Positions 34,736 through 45,027 of a stretch of DNA of 64,000 bases are shown one piece after another. A program made the position numbers and the translations under genes. The stretch is from positions 8,840,537 through 8,904,536 of the forward strand of contig NW_004955402.1 of NCBI RefSeq assembly GCF_000276665.1, given 5' to 3'. The notes below the pieces were generated by a model. The model did not search any database, was not told the origin of the DNA, and worked only from the letters and a program-made list of their open reading frames with translations. Numbering within the stretch: position 1 is the stretch's first letter; every line of letters starts with the position of its first letter. This stretch comes from Chinchilla lanigera. Its lineage: Eukaryota; Chordata; Mammalia; Rodentia; Chinchillidae.

Positions 34736-34957
34736 CCCATTTATCAACTGAATTGTTTTGTTGTTAGTGGTGGTAACGTGTCAATTTTGAGTACTTTATA
34801 CATTCTAGGTATAAATCCTCTGCCAGGATAGCAGGTGCCAAAGATTTTCTGCCTCTCTGTAGTCTGTCTCTTCACTCTGTTGACTGTTTCCTTTCTGTGC
34901 AGAAGCTTTCTTATTTGATGTAACCCCAGTGCCAATTCTTGTTATTGTTCTGAAGTC

Positions 34958-35305
34958 TGTGGCACTTAGGGTGGAATGTCAACTTCATTGGCTTTGGTAC
35001 CCACTCAGAGGATGGGTACAGCTTTCTTCCAAGTTATGTTTAGGTAATTCATGAAGGACTGACCTAAGGAACTATGTCTGGTCCCTGATGTCATCTTCTT
35101 TGGCACAGTTTCCCTCCTGAGCTTCCAGGCCATCATGAACTAAGTAGCTTTGCTCTCCACACATTTCCACCATGATGTTTCTGCCTTGGAACGTGCTAGC
35201 CATGCACTGAATTCCCTGAAACCATGAGCTAAATTAAACCTCTCTTCCTTTAAATTGTGGGTGTCAGATATTTGTGTCCCAGCAATGGGAAAGCTGACTA
35301 ATACA
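34958..35305 (+). mobile_element. MaLR LTR inserted in L1, sense
   Basis: From 'tgtggcacttagggtggaat' to 'gaaagctgactaatacag', with 'ccatgagctaaattaaacct' before the 3' end. Flanks aagtc (34,953-34,957) and gagtc (35,306-35,310) are a probable 5-bp duplication with one change. It is the second insertion in the same antisense L1, in the opposite orientation to the first. Confidence 0.78.
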
Positions 35306-35529
35306 GAGTCATGTTTAGAAAGTCTTTGCTTGTGCCTATGACTTTAAGTTTTCCTTTATGATAATATCCATTCTTCTCCAAATTCCTGTTTGATTCCATT
35401 GCCCACAGGAGGAAATAAAAGTGTTTCATAATAACATAAAATACCCACCATCACCATGATCCATTTGATCCCTCTGAGCAAATCATCCACTAAATCTCTT
35501 TATACTTTGTCCTCCCATAATACTTAAAA

Positions 35530-35850
35530 AGTCTTTGCTTCTTTCACATGTCTGAAATACCATCCATCTGCTCCCCCTCACAGTCTACCTTACAAATTCC
35601 TGCTTCTTGTCTAAGTCTCCTGTGAAATCACCTTCTTTGTGAACCCCAAGGCAGAATTAGGATCTGCGTTTCCCAAGTCCCACAAGTTTTTATATAGACA
35701 AAACTCATCCACCTGTTACTTTTATTGAACTGCGTGCTTGCCTCTAGGTAATACTAAAAGCAGGGACAATGTGGTCCATTGTGTTATCTCTAGAATTTAG
35801 CATGGTCCTCCTGAGACTGAGTAGCCCTCAAAAATATACTAGATTACAAG
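35530..35850 (+). mobile_element. L2 LINE 3' end, sense
   Basis: A well-ordered L2 tail: 'tctgaaataccatccatctg', 'cttgtctaagtctcctgtga', 'aatcaccttctttgtgaacc', and then 'tgtgttatctctagaattta'. There is no coding frame. Confidence 0.78.
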
Positions 35851-37319
35851 TGTAACAGATAGGAAATCATAAACATCACTGACTATCCTCTTAAGGAGTT
35901 TTTCCATATTACATTTTATTAACCAATAACTGATGACAGGGATCACTGTGCGATAAGGAGTTCACACCTGGAAGAGAGCTTAGGCACAAGATTAAAGGAA
36001 ATTACTGCAAGTAATTCCAGAATTACTAGAAATTAAAAGAAGTCAGTGTAGCCAGAGGTAATGCAATTTGAGTTTGACCTTGAAGATTAGGGTTGACTTC
36101 AGGTAGGCAAAGAGAGAGGGAAGGATGCCGTGCTGTCACTGAAGCTCAAGTCTTCATTTTTTACCTGAAGAGAATCTAGAGAACCAGCATGTAGCAAGCA
36201 GGTATCCATATCCAAGTCCCGGGATGGGTGTAGGTGACACAGAGAAAGATGTTACTAAACAAAATATGAAACTAGAGCTCTTCTCCCTAGATTACAGACA
36301 GCAAACTGAGAGCATGGGAGACCTTTTTTTTTTTAACAAAACAGAGTTCTTTGAAGTGACTTTCTTTACCAAAAATAATTGTTTAAATAGGGTACAAAAG
36401 ATAAACTTCCTAGCTAACAGCTCAAATGATCATAACTTATTTTACTGTACTGATATTTATTACTATTATTTGTCCAACTTCCAAAGACTATAGGTGGTAA
36501 ATGGGTTTTGGTTTCTTCATGGTTTTGCAAAGAGCACAGACTCTGCACCCATCTGGTGCAACTGTGGGCTGTGCGCTACACCACCGGAGTGAAACACAGG
36601 TTCTCACCCCTGTGAACCGATCTACCATTGCACATTAATAAGACCTATGTGAGATCCTTCTGTAAAGGCTAGAAACACAGCTCAGTAACTGGGAAAAAGC
36701 TTTGAAAAGCACCAGTACATCTGCAACTTTGAAAATCATCTTGTGAATTCCCCATTTCCACCGGAAATACTAACTGACATTCTGCCAGAACTCATGATGT
36801 GCTCCCTAAGACACACTTCCAGTAATTTCAAGTCTTTCTCTATAGCAAGAAACCTTTTTAGACATTACATGTCTTGAGGGAAACCTACTTACCCATTGTG
36901 GATTGTGTGATCTGGGGATTACTGCTCCTTTATAATCCTGGCAATGACTTAGTATATTAATACTCTCCCTCGGTACCTAAGAAACTAATTTTGCTAGCTC
37001 ACTATGTCATCCCTGTCTTCTTGCTAAAGATGGCTTCTATTCCTTAGGACTTATTTGTGTACTACCCACACGAAAGCATATTCATGGCTTCAATTCAACT
37101 CTGGGGATGCTCCAAATGGAAAGTCATCAGTTACTGTTAAATTCCTATTGCAAGAATTAGAAGCACTTCTCAAAAAATTTTCCCCTAAAATAGTTTTCCC
37201 TCCCAACAAGAACAGTCAGCACCAACACTATCCCAGCGATGATGTGTTGGAAAATGCTTAAAATCCCAATAAACACTTAATACATAAGTGTACTTGATCC
37301 TTCACCCCAATACAATATG
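35851..37319. other. Intergenic DNA, nothing recognised
   Basis: Plus-strand frames at 36,224-36,493 and 37,055-37,261 carry no domain. No repeat could be named. Confidence 0.4.
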
Positions 37320-37720
37320 TGCCTTAGTTACTTTTCTCTCATTGCTGAGAGAAAATACCCACTATCCCAAGTTAAAGGGGTAAAGGTTTATTTAACTCAC
37401 AGTTTGTAGAGGTTTTGGTCCATAACCAGCTGGATTCAAGGCAGTGTGGGTTGGCAGAGAAGGATCACAGAGAACAGTTCATGGCAACCACAAGACAGCA
37501 AAACCAACAAGAAACCTTAACAATATCTTTCGGCCCCTTTCATCTTATCCAGGCTACTCAGAATGGGTAGCACACATACCCTTAATCCTAGTGCCCTTGA
37601 GCATAGATTGCACCATAAATCAATTCCTGTGCCATACACTCTAGATGCAGCCACCTCTGAAAAAGCCCCAGCTATGACCACATGAGGCTTAGGCAGGATA
37701 CCTAGACACAAACCATAACA
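37320..37720 (-). mobile_element. MaLR solo LTR, antisense
   Basis: A 401-bp copy from 'tgccttagttacttttctct' to 'acacaaaccataaca', which reads in reverse as a MaLR LTR starting TGTTATGG. Blocks 'gtaaaggtttatttaactca' and 'ggatacctagacacaaacc' fit. Flanks atatg and gtatg may be a 5-bp duplication with one change. Confidence 0.82.
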
Positions 37721-38845
37721 GTATGATTGATGGGTGTTTTTTGAGGTTAAACATACCCCCAAAATTACTTACATTATTCTCTTTTTTTGTGACATAAAGG
37801 TAAACATCATTCCCTTCCCAATAATCACAAATTCTTAAGTTTAAAAAGTCTAAATTGGTGAGGATCTATTCCACTTTGATTTAAAATTTTAAAAACCTTA
37901 TTTAAAAAAAGTCTAGTTAATAATTGTTCTATAACCCAAGGAATGTAATAGAGAATGGAATCATCTGGAAGTATCTTTTAGAGAAAAATAAAAGCTATAT
38001 TTCTTTACTTAAAATGAGTTTTATTTGGGAGACCATTGGGAATTTGAGACCTTAGAATTTGAGGCATATGAAAACCATCCATCCTAAAGGACCAAAATAC
38101 AAAAAGAACTCAACTCTAAGACGGTTAGCAAAAGCCAGTGAAAATCCTTACAGTGTGAGCTGCATACCTGTGTGGGAGGGGTGGGTAAGGGAGAGAATGC
38201 AATGGGGAACACAACAAGGTACCTCCAGCTAAACATCAGACATCAGGGTCCGAGCTGCAAAGATTATCTACAGCAAGGTTACCTGCACTATAAGCAAAAC
38301 CCTACAAAGGTTTTCCAATCCCTCAACTGTATGTCACACTAAAATACAAAAAAAAAGAGAGATTTCGTCTCACGTGCCCTAAGAAATTAATTTCTGCACA
38401 CTTGTGCTTCATGTGGGTGCTTTCCCACTTTTCTCTCCATTTTTCAAGTCTGAAAGTTAACTTCTAAAGGTATGTAAAGTTTTGATTTATTAGGTTTTCC
38501 TTTTTTCTTGACATAAAGTATGGTACTCTTCATTTATTTCTACCATAAAATAAATCATGTAGAATTCCAACAAAAGTCTATCCACAATTCCTTTTTTTTA
38601 TTTAAGTCTCTGGCATATTGCTACCAGGAAGTAATTTGAAACATCTAGACACAGCCAAGTTTCATAGAGTTGAGAAACAACTGAACAACAATTTTACTGA
38701 TAATGCCTCTATGATTTCTCTATCTAGGCAAAGCTTGTGGTTGGTTTCAGGAACTCCTTACTCTTTCCTTATTTTTCTTTACATCTTTTTTTATTTTCAC
38801 TAGCTCTGATCCTGGACTGTATAGCCATCCAATATTAATGGGATA
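37721..38845. other. Intergenic DNA, nothing recognised
   Basis: AT-rich DNA with no named repeat or gene. Confidence 0.4.
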
Positions 38846-38850
38846 ATTTA

Positions 38851-39012
38851 GCCAGACAGATGGTACATGTATATAATCCCAGCACTCTGGAAGACTGAGG
38901 TAGAAGGATTGCAATCCCAGCCTAGGTGTTTTAGAGATTTAGCAAGACCCTGTCTCAAAAAGAAAAAGAAAATGGCCTGGGGATGTAGCTCAGTGTGAGG
39001 CCCCCAGTACTG
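38851..39012 (+). mobile_element. Old B1-ID composite SINE
   Basis: The left part is B1-like: 'gccagacagatggtacatgt', 'ataatcccagcactctggaa', then 'gcaagaccctgtctcaaaa'. An ID-like part follows a short A-rich linker: 'cctggggatgtagctcagtg' with 'aggcccccagtact'. Such B1-ID dimers are known from several non-murid rodents. The copy is diverged, so it is older than the single IDs in this window. Confidence 0.78.
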
Positions 39013-39030
39013 CAACTAGATGGAGAGGTG

Positions 39031-39047
39031 ATGATAGATAGGTAGAT

Positions 39048-39080
<33 letters not shown>
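39031..39080. repeat. (GATA)n microsatellite
   Basis: About ten GATA units, with imperfect units at the start, directly downstream of the composite SINE. Confidence 0.95.
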
Positions 39081-40059
39081 ATTTTTATAAACATATGTAC
39101 AATTTAGTCAGCCTATAACACACAATAATACTGCTTCCTCTCCTTTAACCAAATACACATATGTAATGAAATTTAATTAAATTTACACCAAGACATCAAA
39201 CGATTCCCCCTTTTCAATGAATACACTTGCGGGGAATTATTCCCCACACCAGTTTTCCTTTTTATAACACTTAATAACCCTTTCTCCAAAGAATTTCCCT
39301 TTCTCATTTCTGTGTGTCTAATGGGGGCCACAAACCCTAGTACTTCCTCCTTCCTGGGCACTAGGAGCTGAATCAGTGTCCCTCCCATGTATCTTAATCT
39401 ACAGCAGAGATTCTAAAGGACAGAAAACCAGTTGGTGCCAAGGTACTCAACAGCAGAATCCAAGGAGAGCTTCTACAATAGGCACTATTGACACGTCTTC
39501 CCACCTCCCTGATCTTCATGAGGAATAATCATTCATGTCCATCCTCTGTTCAATTCTGTGAACTCACTGATGTCTTTATAGTATCATTCTCTTTGCTTAA
39601 AGTCATAAAATTCTATTTCTGGTCACATAACCAAAAAAATTAACTAAATACTCTTCAGAATGGAGACTACAAGAGAGTTCGTACTTTCAAGAGATATCTA
39701 AAATACAAGATAATCATTCATTCAAAGGAATAAGATTCTGATAATGAAATGCCAATAGTCAGAAAGAGATAAAGATAGAAATCTGGACTGATGGTTGAGG
39801 TTTTGCATGCCTACATTTCTCAATTGATAATGTACTTTTACCCTCATAGGCTCTCCAGAACTACATGAATATTTAAAGAATGAATGACTATTTTAATTCC
39901 ATTAACTTGCTGGATAAATAAGGAGATCTTGAGGCTTCAGAGCTCCTTAGAACTTAAAAATAAAGTTATATCTTTAAAGCATATAACTAGTCTTAGATTA
40001 TATTGTGTGTATATATGCATTAAAATTTGGCAAATATTTTATAATGTGTGAAACTCTAC
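39081..40059. other. Intergenic DNA, nothing recognised
   Basis: No gene or named repeat was found. Confidence 0.4.
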
Positions 40060-40350
40060 AGTCTTCAGAAATTTGCCACTTGTGTTGGTCAGCATAAACA
40101 TCAGAGGCATTTAGCCTCCTTCCACGTCGAGGCTGAGCAGTCACTCTCCCCTCGCATCTGGTCTCAGGCTTCCTGCTGGTTTCCCATCTTCTTTACTGAG
40201 AAGGTAGAGGACCACTTAGAATGTTTTAAGAGATAATACTGGGAATAGCCAACATCGTTCTCACATACATTGTATCGTCAAGGAGCAATGACATGGTCCC
40301 ATCTACCTGTAATGGATTGGGAAGAGAGTTTAGAGGTGTGTTCACAAGAA
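40060..40350. mobile_element. Old unnamed mammalian repeat, second copy
   Basis: The string 'catcgttctcacatacattg', 'gacatggtcccatctacctg' and 'ggattgggaagagagttta' follows the same order as the relic at 30,060-30,350, where the matching parts are 'cagtcacacggcac' and 'ggttggaaaatgtg'. I cannot name the family. Confidence 0.35.
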
Positions 40351-41095
40351 AAAAGGATCCAGGGTTCCATCATGGTGATTAGAGGAAGCAGTGCCCATGG
40401 GACTCTCAGAATATGCTCATCGGAAGTGCAGGAATTTGGAAATATGGGGGGCAAAATATGGGGAGGAAGCATGAGCGCTCTCCCAGTCTGATTCTAGACT
40501 CTTCTTTGTTCATTACTTTGTTCAACAGGTTGGTAGCAAGTATGATCCAAGAAAAGACTTTTAAAGCATTTGAATATTAGCGCTTGCCCAATTTAGGATT
40601 CTTTCATCATGATGAGTATAAGCCCTGACTAGCCCAAAGCCAAATATATCCATATATATTTGGAGATAGATATATGTCTCCCCATATATATATCATATTA
40701 CCTGCACAGACCAAACCAATTACCCACTACATGAGTCAACCCCAGCATACTTGGAAGCTGACCATAGACACATGCATAAGCTGAGCTGAGACCAGCTAAG
40801 CAACTGTTCTGCTGAGTCCAATCCAAAGGACAGGACTACAGAACTATGAGGTAAATAAATGACTATAGGTTTAGTCCCCACTATATTGAAATGATCTGAC
40901 TCACAGAGAAAGCAAACTGATAACATGTGTAAGATGAGATCATTTATATAGATTTGTAAGTTCACAAAATAATGTTAAATATAGTTATGCACAATAATTC
41001 ACATGGAAAATGTAAATCACAGATAGACATATACACACAAAAACTGTGAAACTGAACACAGGAAGGAGAACAAAACCACAAAGGGAGCAAAGGGG
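40351..41095. other. Intergenic DNA with a small AT-rich palindromic run
   Basis: TATATA-rich sequence at about 40,646-40,695 includes the near-inverted pair GGAGATA/TGTCTCC. No gene is seen. Confidence 0.4.
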
Positions 41096-41099
41096 CAAT

Positions 41100-41605
41100 T
41101 TAACTCCCTGTAGGGTTCATGTCTAAAAAAGCAAGAAGAATTTTCCAGAAGAAAAAAATCTTCATTGCCTCAGTAGACAAAGATTTGTCAAGATAACGTG
41201 AGTCATAAAATTGTTAAACTGGACCTCTTCAAAATGTATGCTTCTTTGTAAACATTAGAAGACTAAAAGGTAAGGGAAATCGGGAGTAATGTTTGCAATG
41301 CCTTCACTCCCAGAGGACTTGTATCTAGGATATGATTTCAGTAATGCAACCTCATTTTTCTGGAATGGCGAAATTACAAGATAAGACACTGAACACCACT
41401 AATCATCAGGGAAATGCAGGTTAAACCACAATGAAACCATTAAAATGGCTAAAAATGTTAATATTGAAAGTAGGACTAGGTAAGCATAAGACAAATGAAA
41501 ATCTGATATGTTGAAGGAAATGTAAAATGACACAACCACTTTAGAAAGAATACTTTTATTTTCTTGAGTGTTCACCTCTCAAAAAAAAAAAAAAAAGTAT
41601 CCTCA
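41100..41605 (+). mobile_element. Old L1 fragment (ORF2 end), sense, part 1
   Basis: The L1 order is visible: 'catcagggaaatgcaggtta' and 'aaccattaaaatggctaaa' (near 41,403-41,450), typical of the L1 ORF2/3' UTR boundary. It is cut at 41,605 and continues at 42,074. Confidence 0.72.
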
Positions 41606-42055
41606 AGCTGGGGATATGAGATCATGAGTTCAATTCCCGATACCAAAAAAAAAAAAAGACACCCACATACCTGGCTAGGGATGAACATCAGGGATTGATA
41701 TTCTAAACAGGTAGCGATCACCTTAAAGAGCCCTTGACCCAACCCCTCACAGGAAAAGCCCCTGTTCTGTATTCATGCCTGCTTGCTACATGACTTGCTT
41801 CCCCATTTGATCCTGATTTAATCAATTTTACCTGAACAATTCTTATTGGCTGACCATAGTTTTGTCCCAACTCATGCCCACCCTGTGATTTCTCATTTTC
41901 CCCCCAATTTGGATCCACCTCACCTTGTGGTTTTGCTCTATAAAAGTCCCTAGAAAAGACACAGTCTGGGGCAACCCACTGGGGTCCCCCTTTGGTCTCT
42001 CTCCCTTGGACAGAAGCTTTCTTTTCCTCAATAAATATATTCTGCTCTTAACCTC
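41606..42055 (+). mobile_element. ID fragment plus LTR-like segment inserted in L1
   Basis: The insert opens with an internally deleted ID element (41,606-41,657: 'agctggggatatgagatcat', 'gagttcaattcccgatacc', 13 As). A retroviral-LTR-like segment follows, with a TATA box TATAAAAG at 41,939-41,946 and a poly(A) signal AATAAA at 42,030-42,035. That is followed 20 bp later by A9. The 18-bp string 'aaaaaaaaagtatcctca' is present on both sides, at 41,588-41,605 and 42,056-42,073. The LTR part shows no clear TG start and no U5 after the poly(A) site. Read simply, it is an L1-mobilised transcript or an LTR placed in an ID tail. Confidence 0.68.
41939..41946 (+). promoter_or_regulatory. TATA box in LTR-like segment
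   Basis: TATAAAAG lies 84 bp before the AATAAA at 42,030, a spacing usual for the U3/R part of gammaretrovirus-like LTRs. Activity is unknown. Confidence 0.55.
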
Positions 42056-42073
42056 AAAAAAAAAGTATCCTCA

Positions 42074-42610
42074 CAAAGGCTTGTACATGAATGTTTATAG
42101 TATGTTTATATGTATGTTTGCTTATAAGAGCTAAAACCTGCAAACAACTCAAGTGCCCATCAACAGGAAAATACATAAACCAATTATAATTTACTCTTGT
42201 AACTAAATACTACTTGAAAATAAAAAATTTCCTGATACATGTAACAATATGGATGAATCTCTGAAATGTTATGCTGATGAAAAGGTATCAGATACCAATG
42301 AGTGTATACTCTGATTCCATTTAGTTGAAATTCCACAGCACAAATCTAATCTATATTTATAGAAAGTAGATTAGAGATTGCGGGGGGGGGTGGGATATGT
42401 AGGTGGGAAGATTTGATTTAGAAAGGATACAGGGAATTTTTGAAGGGTAATGGACATTTGCATTTTCTTGAGTGTAATTGTGGTTATGCAATATATATAT
42501 TTTTCCAAAGATCATCAGATTACTTAGGCAAATTGGGTGTGTTTCACTGTATGTAAATAATATCTATTAATGTTGATTTTTATGAGAATTTCATAAAATA
42601 TCAACACTGA
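42074..42610 (+). mobile_element. Old L1 fragment (3' UTR), sense, part 2
   Basis: This continues the broken copy: 'caaaggcttgtacatgaatg', 'gcaaacaactcaagtgccca', 'caatatggatgaatctctga', then a G-run (42,381-42,390). It matches the 3' UTR order of old L1s. Confidence 0.75.
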
Positions 42611-43060
42611 ATTCTATAATTTGAGTGCTGTATCATTCACGGTCCTAGGAGGAAGCTATGGCAGCCTCACCTGGGCTTTGAAGAAATTTTAGTGAAGGGA
42701 CTATCCAAAGTGGTACAGAAAAATATAAGACAATCAAATACCATATGAAGACATTTGGGAACTTTCAACAAAACGATACTGGTACTAACCCTAAACTTGG
42801 CAGGAAAGGCAGAAGGATTGTTTTTTGGGTTCAAATGAGGAGGCCCAATGAAACCTTTGACACCCCCCCCCCGGACACAGGGACACAACATTTGGATTTC
42901 TCAATGCGATTAGAAAAGAGGTGGCAGGGCGCAGTGACTACCGATGAGAATAACGGTTTATTTTGTGGGACAGGAATTTAATGTGGTCAAAACAATTGAC
43001 CGTTCATTCTCATGATTAAATCAGCTTCCTATTTCAAGATATTTTCAGAAAGTTTCTTCC
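42611..43060. other. Intergenic DNA, nothing recognised
   Basis: Contains a C-run at about 42,863-42,872. No gene or named repeat was found. Confidence 0.4.
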
Positions 43061-43061
43061 T

Positions 43062-43290
43062 TACCTTTTTTTTAATTTTAAAAATAAAAGCAGGAAAACA
43101 TTAACAGACAGACAACATTTTACAAAATAGCAAAAGAACAGTACAGACAGTACAGAGTTACAAACAAAGTGGTAGGAAGTTAACAATGCTTGTTGTCTTA
43201 CACATTGATATCTTCAAAGTGGTTTCTCATGAAAACAGATAGAGACATGCAATATTGATCAATCAAGGACTCATTGACAGTTTCTTTCAG
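43062..43290 (-). mobile_element. L1 3' end, antisense
   Basis: In reverse complement, the blocks corresponding to 'cactttgaagatatcaatgt' and 'gcattgttaacttcctacca' parallel the L1 tail at 8,400-8,470 and 53,260-53,310. The T-run at 43,068-43,075 marks the A-tail side. Confidence 0.65.
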
Positions 43291-44407
43291 CAAAGAAATA
43301 GAAGGCAGTAGAACCACTGTGTTAACTATCCAAAACTTCACCCTTTAATTCATCTGAAATTAATTTTAGTTTCTGCTGTAAAATATATGCTATGGAATGA
43401 TTCTGAGATGAGCAACCAAAAAGCATTTAGCAGCTCCTGCAGTACCTCGCACATAACAGACCTCAGTGATGCTCTGTGAGTAAATATTTGATTGTCAGGA
43501 TAATCATATTTGCCCGTGTACTTCAACATCATATGCATCTTTTTCTTCATTAATTACATTACTTATAACACAGTGTTGCAACGTGATGCATCATTTTTTC
43601 ATTAATTTTTTAAAGTTCCCTTATCTATTAATCATGATCAACCACTAAACTTAAAATAATGAGTTGACTATTTTTAAAGTTTTATTAATTCATAAAGCAT
43701 CTATGAATTTTTAAATGCAATGAGCAAGTTTTGTTGCCCTGACTACAGAGAAGAACACTATTCAGAATGTGCTCTAATTTACCTGAAAATATACATTATA
43801 TTGAACAAAATTACTTGCAAAATCAAAGCCCATATTTAGATAGCCCACAACCTCTATCACCTTTTTCTCAAGAACATGGCATCCGCTGCATCACAAATAC
43901 TAGAATAACTACGGTAGAGATAATGATTTGCAAGATGACCAGGGAAAGCTATTTGTCCAGAATACCATTGCTACTATGCATTACCAAAAGGCAACAAACA
44001 CAAACATGAGTCAGAATAATGTTTATGAACTAAAATTAGACTGAATAAGAAACATAAACATTCATTTGCATTGCCACTAGATATATTTTAATGTTTTATC
44101 CAATGCATTCACATCTCTATACTGTTTTTCAATTTTCTGTCCAAAGTGATCAGAAGTCTCTCTCAGTTCCATCAAATCAGGCAGACTCATCGAGGAAGAA
44201 GCCAGGCCTGAAGGATCTGGGGAATAGTCAGGTAGAAAGATGAGAAGCCATGACTACTAGGCAAGAAAGAAGGTTGCAGAAGGCAAATCCCTTCACCACT
44301 CTGGAACTTCATGTCCTCCTTTTTAAAGTAAACATTTTAGATAATTTCTAAGCTTTCTGAACTTCCACATTTATGAACTATGATACTGGAGGAAGAGATA
44401 ATAAATA
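43291..44407. other. Intergenic DNA, nothing recognised
   Basis: Plus-strand frame 43,767-44,009 shows no domain. No repeat could be named. Confidence 0.4.
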
Positions 44408-45027
44408 TTCTGGGCCAGAGGACCTCAAGCCCTCAGTCATCGACTGGTATGAGTTGGTGGCCAATTAGAAACCAGGCCACACAGCAGGAGATGAGCTAGT
44501 GAGCTAAGCTCCACCTGTACTTTCACCATTCCCATCACTCCCATCACCACCTGAGCTCAGCCCCCTGTGAGATCAGTGGTGGTATGAGACTCTCATAAGA
44601 TTGCAAAGCCTACTGTGAGCTGTGCATCAGAGGGATCTAGGTTGTACTTTCCTTATGCAAATCCAATGCCTGATGATCTAAGGTGAATCTGAGGTGGTGA
44701 TGCTAGCACTGGTGAATGGCTGCAAATAGAGATTAACATTAGCAGAAAGATTTGAATGCAGAGAGAGCATAATAAATCAGTTGCTATCAGGCTCATATCC
44801 ACTGGTGAGTGGCAAGTTAAGCTGCATGCAGGCACGAGCTTTACAGTGGTAAGTTGATATACTTCACTTGTACAGCTACATCAGGTGGCAGGCTTAAGTC
44901 AAAATCTAACACTTAGTTTAGACTGTGTGTGGCCACATTTCATTCATCACTTTCATCCAGGCCTCTTTTCCATAGTGCTCACTTGTCTTAGTCACTGTTT
45001 TGAAGCCTGCAGCTAACCCTAGCCAAA

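Larger units (their letters stand above)
33820..35360 (-). mobile_element. Old L1 fragment, antisense, interrupted by two MaLR LTRs
   Basis: Antisense L1 3' sequence is visible in 'tgaataatattccattgtgt' (near 33,862), 'gtgaactgtgccacaataaa' (near 33,940) and 'tttcatttgcatttcctgaa' (near 34,200). It resumes after the first LTR with 'gagtactttatacattctag' (near 34,788) and 'ctttctgtgcagaagctttc' (near 34,892). It resumes after the second with 'agtctttgcttgtgcctatg' (near 35,321). The order is that of a single L1 copy. Confidence 0.72.

Noticed and set aside
39031..39080. GATA-factor binding cluster
   Set aside because: It is a plain GATA microsatellite beside a SINE; repeat slippage is the simpler explanation.
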